Assembly: GCA_003153055.1 (NCBI GenBank)
Contig: PMBV01000297.1
Span: 20,079 to 44,130 of the forward strand
DNA from: Myxococcales bacterium
GTDB lineage: Bacteria; Myxococcota; Myxococcia; Myxococcales; Myxococcaceae
Length of the DNA stretch: 24,052 nt
Direction: 5' to 3'
Within the stretch, counting starts at the first letter, position 1. Each line of letters starts with the position of its first letter. The translations under genes were made by a program, and so were the position numbers. Positions 16,542 through 22,817 of the stretch are shown piece after piece. The notes beneath the pieces are model-generated. The model was not told the origin of the DNA, did no database searches, and saw only the letters and a program-made list of their open reading frames with translations.

Positions 16542-17007
16542 GCGGATCCTCCAGAGCTGCGATGTCGGCGAGGTCTTGGGGGCGCCCGGCGAGGCGCTTC
16601 ATGGCGACGAGCCCGTCGCGCGAGACGACGAACAACACTCGCCCTTCCCAGGCGACCTCCAGGCGCGATCTCCAGACGTCAGTGAAAACGTCGGTGACCG
16701 CAAGGAGGTCAATCGTGAGGTGCTCTTCCCGTTCTACCTTGGTGACGCGGTGGATCCGCCGTTCCTTGGGCGTACCCGTTCCGAAAGGAATTGGCCCGGC
16801 GCTCAAAGTGAACCCGATCGACTTGAGGGTCTTCTCGGCTTGGGCGACGTCGTCCTCCGGCACGAGGAAGTCAATGTCCTTCGTCGCGCGAGGCACACCG
16901 TGCACCGCGACCGCGAAGCCACCGCAGAGGGCATACGGCACCGAATCCCTGCGGAACGCGTCGAGCGCCAGCCCCAACTCCTCCACGATGTCCAGCCGCG
17001 GCGTCAT
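16531..17007 (-). CDS. Nucleotidyltransferase-fold protein (MNT/AbiEii-like)
   Basis: The 158-residue cytoplasmic protein has the minimal nucleotidyltransferase signature: YALCGGFAVAVHGVPRATKDIDFLV (25-49), with the GG at 29-30 and the metal-binding Asp 44 and Asp 46, and a third acidic candidate at Asp 100 in LTIDLL. Near the end MKRLAGRPQDLADIAAL (136-152) is the conserved block of the AbiEii/MNT type that follows the catalytic domain. Relatives transfer nucleotides to proteins or RNA, many as antitoxins or toxins; no HEPN partner is seen here. The ATG at 17005-17007 has no ribosome site, but a TATGCT box ends 6 bases before it, so a leaderless message is possible. It is divergent from the epimerase gene and overlaps the 53-residue gene. 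Confidence 0.82.
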   Translation of the reverse strand: MTPRLDIVEELGLALDAFRRDSVPYALCGGFAVAVHGVPRATKDIDFLVPEDDVAQAEKTLKSIGFTLSAGPIPFGTGTPKERRIHRVTKVEREEHLTIDLLAVTDVFTDVWRSRLEVAWEGRVLFVVSRDGLVAMKRLAGRPQDLADIAALEDPHAE

Positions 17008-17011
17008 GGCC

Positions 17012-17031
17012 GTAGCATAGCGGTTTGCTAC
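17012..17031 (-). promoter_or_regulatory. Inverted repeat and TATGCT box just before the nucleotidyltransferase gene
   Basis: GTAGCA (17012-17017) and TGCTAC (17026-17031) form a 6-base-pair inverted repeat 4 bases from the start codon. The minus strand of 17014-17019 reads TATGCT, a fair -10 element, which would place transcription start at or next to the ATG. No convincing -35 is present. The repeat could be an autoregulatory operator. Confidence 0.35.
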
Positions 17032-17148
17032 CCGAGGGTGATCCTCACTCGGCCATCGGGGCGCCAGATACGCGTGAGCGGGGTGCTTCGTTGCTCCTTC
17101 TCTTTCCTGCGCCACCCCGGCTCGCGACGGGGCATGCTCCCCGGAACC

Positions 17149-17973
17149 ATGGCCCACCTTGAACGACTCGAAGACCCGGCGGGGCTGACCCGCTGGCGGC
17201 TGTCCGATGGTGCGGCGCAGGTCGAGCTTGCGCCGGAGCGCGGAGGTCTGGTGACCCGCTACGCAGTCGGCGGCGACGAGGTGCTCTTCCTCGACGAGAG
17301 CACCTTCGTCGATCGCTCGAAGAACGTGCGCGGCGGCGTGCCGTTGCTCTTCCCCTTCGCGGGCAAGCCGCCGCTCGGGAGCACCCTGGGCCAGCATGGC
17401 TTCGCCCGGAAATCGGCCTGGGCCGTCACGAGCTCGAGCGCCGACGAGCAGACCGCGCGGCTCACCTGCCGCTTCGAGTCCTCGCCGGAGACGCTCGCGG
17501 TCTGGCCTCACCCGTTCCGCTGCGACTTCGTCACCAGCGTCTCCTCGGGGCGCTTGAAGCTCGAGTGGTCATTCCACAACCCAGACACCCGACCGATGCC
17601 GCTGCATTTCGGCATCCACCCGTACTTCCGCTCACCGGACAAGGCGAAGGCGCGGGTCGAGGTGGGGCTCTTGCGGGCCTTCGACAATCGGCTCGGCCAG
17701 GAGCGCGACGTCGAGCGCCTCGACTTCGGCGGCGAGGAGCTCGACCTGCACTTCACGCCCTACGAGCGCGGAGGCATCTTTCTCGAACGCGGTGACGGCC
17801 GTCGGGTGCACCTCGCGTGGAGCAAGCAGTTCACGACGCTCGTCTTCTGGACGCTCCCCGGTCAGCCCTTCATCTGCGTGGAGCCGTGGACGGCGCAGGG
17901 GGCCAAACCCTCGGGGCTCGAGGTCGCGCCTGGTGGGACCGAGCGACTCACCGTGGAGTGCTGGCTGGAGTGA
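17149..17973 (+). CDS. Aldose 1-epimerase / hexose-6-phosphate mutarotase-like protein
   Basis: The 274-residue cytoplasmic enzyme is of the galactose mutarotase-like beta-sandwich superfamily and should interconvert alpha and beta anomers of a sugar or sugar phosphate. It shows NVRGGVPLLFPFAG (59-72), QHGFAR with His 83, PLHFGIHPYF with His 157 (catalytic acid candidate) and CVEPWTA with Glu 245 (catalytic base candidate). The RGG-x-P-LLFPFAG block suits the YeaD-like hexose-6-phosphate epimerase branch as well as classical GalM, so the substrate is open. The ATG at 17149 is preceded by CGGAA; an ATG at 17134 would add five residues. No sugar operon surrounds it. It converges on the broken AraC gene. 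Confidence 0.88.
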   Translation: MAHLERLEDPAGLTRWRLSDGAAQVELAPERGGLVTRYAVGGDEVLFLDESTFVDRSKNVRGGVPLLFPFAGKPPLGSTLGQHGFARKSAWAVTSSSADEQTARLTCRFESSPETLAVWPHPFRCDFVTSVSSGRLKLEWSFHNPDTRPMPLHFGIHPYFRSPDKAKARVEVGLLRAFDNRLGQERDVERLDFGGEELDLHFTPYERGGIFLERGDGRRVHLAWSKQFTTLVFWTLPGQPFICVEPWTAQGAKPSGLEVAPGGTERLTVECWLE

Positions 17974-18021
17974 GGAGTTCGGACGCTTCCCAACGGGCGG
18001 GCGGACCGAGCGCCAGCACGC

Positions 18022-18476
18022 TCATCGCGCACGGGCGCGGCGGGCATAGGCCCGGGGCGAGCACCCGACGACCGTGGAGAAGTCCCTGGTGAAGTGCGCC
18101 TGGTCCGCGTAGCCGAGCTCGGCAGCGAGGCTCGCGAGCGACGGAGGGGCTGACGCTTCGAGCCGCGCGGCGGCCTCGTGGAGCCGGTACCGTTGGAGCA
18201 CCACTTGGGCGTGACGCCCACCTTCGCCGCGAAGAGCCGCTGGAGCACGCGGACCGCGAGCCCAGCAGTCCGAGCGACGTCGCCGACGGTGGTGAGCGAG
18301 CGGTCCGCTTCGACGCGCTCCACGACGTCGCGGGCGAGCTCGAGCTCCGCCGACGTCACCGGCCGCGAGCGACACAGGAGCTCCGTGGCCACCTCGACGC
18401 GCCGCTTGAAGCGGTCCGCCTCGAAGATGGCCTGGGCCAGCGGCGCCACCCAGGGGAGCGTGAAGGAGAAGCGGGA
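18022..18476 (-). pseudogene. Broken AraC-family transcriptional regulator
   Basis: Two minus-strand frames together spell the C-terminal part of an AraC regulator. The first gives VAPLAQAIFEADRFKRRVEV and runs through a first helix-turn-helix (SLTTVGDVARTAGLAVRVLQRLF) to VGVTPKW. The second continues VLQRYRLHEAAARLE and the second helix-turn-helix, LGYADQAHFTRDFSTVVGCSPRAYA, to a TGA at 18022-18024. Restoring one G in the CCACC stretch near 18199-18203 (TGGTG for TGGGTG) rejoins them. The N-terminal sensor domain usual for a protein of about 260 residues is missing: an in-frame TAG lies at 18477-18479 and foreign coding sequence begins there. A GTG at 18447-18449 is the only visible start. 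The frameshift could be a base-calling error; the N-terminal loss is not. Confidence 0.75.
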
Positions 18477-18819
18477 CTACGGGGCCGGCGGCGAGCGCGC
18501 CCACCAGCCCATCGGGAAGTGGCTGGCCTCCCTCCGCACTCGGGTGGAGCGGCCCGTGGTGGCCACCCTTGACGCTGGGGCCATCGCCTACTTCTCGGGC
18601 TGGACGGTGATCGATACCTGGGATCTCAATGATCCCCAGATCGCGTTCGCCGCCGCCGGAGCGGGCCGCGATGCCGCGGCCATCCTGGCCCGCGACCCAG
18701 CGGTCGTGGTGGTGATCTCGGGGAAGCGCGAGGAATTTGTTCCCCTCTTCGCCTACGAGGGCCCGCTGTACCGAGGGGCGCGGGAGGCGGGCTTCCGCCA
18801 CGTCTCCACTGCTAACTGA
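18472..18819 (+). pseudogene. C-terminal remnant of a glycosyltransferase-like membrane protein
   Basis: The plus-strand frame reads RDYGAGGERAHQPIGKWLAS, then VVATLDAGAIAYFSGWTVID, TWDLNDPQIA, and ends GFRHVSTAN with a TGA at 18817-18819. The DAGAI-x-YFSGW-x-x-ID-x-x-x-LNDP-x-IA pattern is what I associate with the extracytoplasmic C-terminal part of multi-membrane-span glycosyltransferase-like proteins (GT39/GT87-like). No membrane-spanning part is present: upstream the frame merely runs antisense through the AraC remnant. About 115 residues therefore survive of a protein normally several hundred long. The family call is moderate; the truncation is clear if the call is right. Confidence 0.5.
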
Positions 18820-18946
18820 TCGGCATTGTGGCTACCCCCGCGCGTACCCGCGGAGGACGAGAGGCGCTGAGCTCCTCCCTGCGCAGGCGGGGCGGGGCCC
18901 ACCGACAGGAGGCTTGTTGGGGTCCGGCTGTCACTCCTTCTGAGTG

Positions 18947-19044
18947 CTGGTCGACGCGCTGCTCGAGGGGACCGAGAAGGTGGGGACGCTGTCGATGAGC
19001 CAACTCTCTCGCTGGTCCAAGGGCAAGGTGCGCAGGGGTGAGGC
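18947..19044 (+). pseudogene. Degenerate copy of SNF2 gene 3' end (copy B)
   Basis: The sequence encodes LVDALLEGTEKVGTLSMSQL, matching the SNF2 C-terminus LVDALLQGTEKVGKLSMSQL, then loses frame after a one-base deletion relative to 16244-16342. A TGA at 18941-18943 precedes it in frame and nothing upstream resembles a helicase, so this is a fragment only. It shows that a second SNF2 paralogue once ended here, or that the 3' end of the gene at 12746 was copied. Confidence 0.8.
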
Positions 19045-19350
19045 GTTGCGTCGAGAAACCACGGCACCGAACAGGCTCCCAAGATGGCCCAGGGGCGCCA
19101 GCGACCCGCGCGTCGCTGGCCCACTGAGGCGTCGCCACCTGCTCCCCTCGAACGAGGTGGCAGCACCGTCTCAAACCGTCACGGTCGCCTGTTCGGTGCT
19201 CCTGGAGCGTGTTCATGCGCTCCTTCAACGCGTCGACAGATAGGCGACCGCGGCGTGGATGACAGCTAGGCAAATTGACGCTCCCACGTCTCCAAAGCCG
19301 AAGAGGGAGCGGCGAAACGCCGCATTGGTTCCGCGCGTGTTTGCCCCTAC
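19045..19350. other. Gene-free, hairpin-rich stretch before the sensor kinase
   Basis: No protein-like frame is seen. Three hairpins stand out: GCCAGCGAC/GTCGCTGGC at 19097-19120 (9 perfect pairs, 6-base loop); AGCACCG/CGGTGCT at 19162-19200, enclosing ACCG-TCA-CGGT; and GCGGCG-AAA-CGCCGC at 19309-19323. None has a T-run. They may be terminator relics, an untranslated leader of the kinase mRNA, or a small structured RNA. Confidence 0.45.
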
Positions 19351-19359
19351 GTGCACACC

Positions 19360-20712
19360 ATGGCAAGTGACGAGGTCCTGCGAGCTGGCTTCAGCGTTCC
19401 CCTCCTTCGTGCGAAGTCAGCCTCGGCTCCCCTTGGAGTTGGCGTCGAGGAGGAAGTCGGCCTCGAGTGGCTCCTCCGGGTTCGATGGGGCGCGGTGGCG
19501 AGCCAGGTGGCGGCGCTGCTCGTCGCCAAGGCGGTCTTCGCCGTCGAACTCGAGCTGGGGCTGATGCTGGGCCTCCTCGCCTTCGTGGGGGTGACCAACC
19601 TCGCCCTCTCGGTAGCCCCGCGGCCTCGTGGCGACTGGCTCACCGGCGCCGTCCTGGTCATCGACGTGCTGGTGTTGACGGCGCTTCTGGCCTCGTCCGG
19701 AGGCGCGACGAACCCCTTCACCATCTTCTTCCTGGTGCATGTGGCGCTCGGCGCGCTGCTCCTCCCTCCGCGAGCCGTGTGGGGCCTCGTTGCGTTGACG
19801 GTGCTGGCCTTTGGCGCCCTTCTCGTCCAACCGATGTGCTCTCACGCCCCCCTCGTCTGCGGGAGGCTTTCGGAGGGCGCGACCTTGCACCTCTTCGGCA
19901 TGTGGGTCGCGTATGATCTCGCCGCGGCCTTCGTCGGACACTTCCTCTTCAAGGTGTCTCAGGCCGTCCGTCTGCGGGATCACCGTCTGGCTGAGGTCGC
20001 GCGACAGAACGAGCGGCTCGCGTCTCTCTCCGCCTTCTCTGCCAACGCGGCCCATGAGCTCGGCACGCCGCTGTCAACCATCGCGCTCGCCGCTGGGGAG
20101 CTCTCTTCCTCGTTGAAGAAGGGGGGCCCGCCGGAGGCGCTCCTCACGGACGCCGAGTTGGTGGTCGGGGAGGTCGAGCGATGTCGCACCATCTTGTCCG
20201 ACCTGTCGTCTCGTGCCGGAGAGTCCATGGGTGAGATGCCGGTGCGCACCACGCCTCGCCGTTTGATAGGTCTGCTCCGTCGGAGGCTGCCCGTGGCGCG
20301 AGCGCGACGCCTCGAGGTCGAGCTCTGCGATGGCGCGGAGGACCGCCCAATGGTGGCCCCCGAGGAGACGCTGGCTGATGTCCTCCACAACCTGGTTCGA
20401 AACGCCTTCGATGCGCACGACGAAGGTGGGGTCACCGAGCCGGTCCTCGTTCGCGTCGAGGCAAGAGACGGCGTCATCGTACACGTGGCCGATCGCGGCC
20501 CCGGCCTGCACGAGACCGTCCGCGAGAAGCTCGGGCAGCCCTTCGTCACGACTCGAGGTGCACAAGGCGGACTGGGGCTGGGGGTCTACCTGGCTCGCTC
20601 CTATGCCGCGCGCACCGGCGGGTCGCTGCGCTTCGCCTCGCGAGCCGGCGGAGGCACGGAAGCCGAGCTCACCCTGAGGGCGAACGTTCTTGAAGAGCGC
20701 CGTGGCCGCTGA
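19360..20712 (+). CDS. regB: RegB/PrrB/ActS-type redox sensor histidine kinase
   Basis: The 450-residue inner-membrane kinase has about six N-terminal helices (about 40-200). Between helices is SSGGATNPFTIFFL (112-125), containing the GG-x-x-NPF motif that in RegB binds quinone and senses the redox state of the pool. The H-box FSANAAHELGTPLSTI has the phospho-acceptor at His 232. Cys 275 in EVERCRTIL lies 43 residues on, where RegB keeps its redox-active Cys. The ATPase domain shows the N-box VLHNLVRNAFDAH (341-353), ADRGPG (377-382) and GGLGLGVYLA. It overlaps the response regulator gene by 23 bases. The start is ATG 19360 or GTG 19351, neither with a clear ribosome site. It probably phosphorylates the downstream regulator. 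Confidence 0.92.
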   Translation: MASDEVLRAGFSVPLLRAKSASAPLGVGVEEEVGLEWLLRVRWGAVASQVAALLVAKAVFAVELELGLMLGLLAFVGVTNLALSVAPRPRGDWLTGAVLVIDVLVLTALLASSGGATNPFTIFFLVHVALGALLLPPRAVWGLVALTVLAFGALLVQPMCSHAPLVCGRLSEGATLHLFGMWVAYDLAAAFVGHFLFKVSQAVRLRDHRLAEVARQNERLASLSAFSANAAHELGTPLSTIALAAGELSSSLKKGGPPEALLTDAELVVGEVERCRTILSDLSSRAGESMGEMPVRTTPRRLIGLLRRRLPVARARRLEVELCDGAEDRPMVAPEETLADVLHNLVRNAFDAHDEGGVTEPVLVRVEARDGVIVHVADRGPGLHETVREKLGQPFVTTRGAQGGLGLGVYLARSYAARTGGSLRFASRAGGGTEAELTLRANVLEERRGR

Positions 20713-21256
20713 GGCCGTGAAGGAGGACGGCCGCACCATCCTCCTGGTCGACGACGAGGATTCCTTTCGGTCGCGGCTCGCTCGGGCGCTGACCGAGCGC
20801 GGCTTCGAGGTGTGGCAGGCGGCGAGCGTCTCGGAGGCGCTCAGGCTGACCGGAGCCGAGTCGCCAGAGTACGCGGTGGTCGATCTCAAGATGCCCGGGC
20901 CTTCGGGTCTCCATCTCGTTCGTCGACTCCACGCCCTGGACCCCACCACGCGCGTCGTGGTGCTGACGGGCTACGGGAGCATCGCGACGGCCCTCGACGC
21001 GGTGCGGTCTGGGGCGGTGCACTACCTGACCAAGCCAACCACGATCGAAGACATCCTCGAGGCCCTTCAACACGACGGGCAGCCGGCGCTCGAACCTCCC
21101 GAGGCGACGACTCCATCGCTCGATCGAGTGGCGTGGGAGCACATCGAGCGAGTGTTGGCCGACTGCGATGGGAACATCACCCAGGCCGCGCGTCTTCTCG
21201 GGCTGCATCGCCGATCACTGCAGCGGAAGCTCCGCAAGCTGCCCTCGTCTCGCTGA
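20690..21256 (+). CDS. regA: RegA/PrrA/ActR-type response regulator
   Basis: The 188-residue cytoplasmic DNA-binding regulator has a receiver domain (about 15-130) with the acidic pocket Asp 21/Asp 22, phospho-acceptor Asp 65 in VVDLKMPGPSGL, Thr 93 in VLTGYGSIATA and Lys 115 in YLTKP. A short Pro-rich linker leads to a Fis-type helix-turn-helix (about 147-184), WEHIERVLADCDGNITQAARLLGLHRRSLQRKL. The W-E-H-I-x-R-V-L and HRR-S/T-LQRKL blocks are diagnostic of RegA. The TTG at 20690 has TGAGGG 9 bases upstream and overlaps the kinase gene; a GTG at 20702 is the alternative. RegA proteins control respiration, photosynthesis and carbon or nitrogen fixation genes according to redox state. The likely target here is the oxidase gene pair that follows. 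Confidence 0.93.
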   Translation: MKSAVAAEAVKEDGRTILLVDDEDSFRSRLARALTERGFEVWQAASVSEALRLTGAESPEYAVVDLKMPGPSGLHLVRRLHALDPTTRVVVLTGYGSIATALDAVRSGAVHYLTKPTTIEDILEALQHDGQPALEPPEATTPSLDRVAWEHIERVLADCDGNITQAARLLGLHRRSLQRKLRKLPSSR

Positions 21257-21298
21257 ACAGCGCACAGGCGCCCGAAGGCGAATCGTGCGCGGCGTTCC

Positions 21299-21323
21299 GT
21301 CGCGTGGTGTTCAGTCGCGCGAC
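21299..21323. promoter_or_regulatory. GTCGC half-sites upstream of the oxidase genes
   Basis: GTCGC occurs at 21299-21303 and 21314-21318, and the second is joined to GCGAC (21319-21323) as the palindrome GTCGCGCGAC. RegA/PrrA sites are usually described as GCGNC and GNCGC half-sites with variable spacing. In GC-rich DNA such words also arise by chance, so this is a candidate only. Confidence 0.3.
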
Positions 21324-21416
21324 CTCGTACCGCGTCAGCGCCAGGGAAGAGGGCGGTACATCGGGGCGCCATGAACCTCGTGACGTCAGCTTCCACTCAT
21401 CCCCCGGCGGCCTTCC

Positions 21417-22787
21417 ATGTTTGATTACCCGCTCTTCGAAATGCCAGTCTTGGGCCAGCGGATGCTCTTCGCGCTGGACGCCGTGCTGCACGTGCTGGTG
21501 TCGCACGGCGCGGCAGTCGGCGCGAGCATCGTGTTGGCGACCGCCAATTGGTACGCACTGCGCACCAAGGACGAGAGGTTCGACCAACTCGTCTACAAGC
21601 TGTTGATGGCGTTCTTCATCGTCTCCACGGCGATCGGAGCGCTCACCGGCATCGGCATCTGGGTTCACGCCAACATCATCAACCCGCCGGCCATCGGGAG
21701 TCTCCTGCGGGTCTTTTTCTGGAAGTGGTTCATCGAGTGGATCGTCTTCAACTTCGAGATGGTGTTGCTGCTCTACTGGTTCCTCAAGTGGAAAGAGTGG
21801 AGCGGAGAGAAGAAGAAATACAGCGTGCGCATCGGCATCGCCTACGCCGTCTCGTCGTGGCTCACCATGGCCATCATCACAGCCATTCTTGGGTTCATGA
21901 TGACTCCCGGCGGCTGGCTCAACGACGAGTTTCCGCCCAAGGTCAACTACCTCGTCTCGCTGTTCAATCCATCGTGGCTCCCGTCGCTGGCCTTCCGAAC
22001 CTTCGGGGCCATCGTGCTCTCGACGGGCTTCATCTTGTACTACACGTGGCTCTTCACTCGGAACGACCTCGCGCTGCGTGAGCGGGCCTTCAAGTTCTTC
22101 TCCAAGTTCCTCCTGGGGGCGATCGTCCCAGCGGCGCTCGGCGGATACTGGTACTACCTGCAGTTTCCGCCCCAGGCCAAGGCGCTGTTTCCCCAAGCGC
22201 TCATGACGACGCAGTATCTCGGGTACAAGGACATCGCGCTGATGGGGATCGCCGGTCTGGTGCTGCTCCTCGTGCTTCTCGGCTTCTTCTTCTTTAGTCG
22301 GCCCAAGCTCGTGCCCTTCCTTGGCACCACCCTGGCCATCGGTGCGCTGGTCATTCTCACGGGGGTCTTCGAGCGAGTCCGCGAGTTCTCCCGGAAGCCG
22401 TACATTGTCTATGGCTACATGTATGCCCATGGTATTCGCGTCGATGACGTGCCGCTGCTCAATAAGGAGGGCATCTTGAAGCACGCCGTCTTCGTGCCTG
22501 ACAGCGTCAGGACCATCACTGACGAGAATCGGGCCGAGGCTGGGCATTTCCTCTATCGAACCGAGTGTAAGGTCTGTCATACGCTCAACGGTATCAACCC
22601 AATCGTGGACCGAGTGCGGGGCATGAGTGAAGACGCCATCTTCACGCGCATCGGTGTGTTGAATAGCCCCGCCACGCCCTGGATGCCGCCGTTCGTCGGG
22701 ACGGAGGAGGAGCGGCGCGCGCTGGCGCACTTCCTCTTCCTCGAGACCCAGTCGGTGATCCCGGGCGTCGAGCTCTCCAGTCGCTGA
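21417..22787 (+). CDS. CydA-like membrane protein with C-terminal cytochrome c domain
   Basis: The 456-residue protein has about eight membrane helices (about 15-45, 58-85, 100-125, 138-162, 193-215, 228-248, 272-293, 298-318) and a periplasmic class I cytochrome c domain with CKVCH (384-388) and Met 423 in WMPPF as likely sixth ligand. By eye it aligns with CydA of cytochrome bd. FALDAVLHVLV puts His 25 at CydA His 19; IEWIVFNFE gives Glu 107 and Glu 114 near Glu 99/Glu 107; REFSRKPY places Glu 323 at Glu 445. Arg 194 stands where CydA has His 186 (low-spin heme b558), and there is no long quinol loop. I infer the catalytic subunit of a cytochrome c-fed oxygen reductase. A 17-codon frame at 21371-21424 overlaps its start. 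Confidence 0.82.
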   Translation: MFDYPLFEMPVLGQRMLFALDAVLHVLVSHGAAVGASIVLATANWYALRTKDERFDQLVYKLLMAFFIVSTAIGALTGIGIWVHANIINPPAIGSLLRVFFWKWFIEWIVFNFEMVLLLYWFLKWKEWSGEKKKYSVRIGIAYAVSSWLTMAIITAILGFMMTPGGWLNDEFPPKVNYLVSLFNPSWLPSLAFRTFGAIVLSTGFILYYTWLFTRNDLALRERAFKFFSKFLLGAIVPAALGGYWYYLQFPPQAKALFPQALMTTQYLGYKDIALMGIAGLVLLLVLLGFFFFSRPKLVPFLGTTLAIGALVILTGVFERVREFSRKPYIVYGYMYAHGIRVDDVPLLNKEGILKHAVFVPDSVRTITDENRAEAGHFLYRTECKVCHTLNGINPIVDRVRGMSEDAIFTRIGVLNSPATPWMPPFVGTEEERRALAHFLFLETQSVIPGVELSSR

Positions 22788-22817
22788 GCAATTCAACACT
22801 TTTCGAGAGGTACCTTC

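Noticed and set aside
18944..19243. 99-residue plus-strand frame after the glycosyltransferase remnant
   Set aside because: Only its first 20 residues resemble protein, and they are a fragment of the SNF2 C-terminus; the rest is frameshifted and non-coding.
19275..19303. TTGACG as a -35 for the kinase promoter
   Set aside because: No acceptable -10 lies 16-18 bases downstream.
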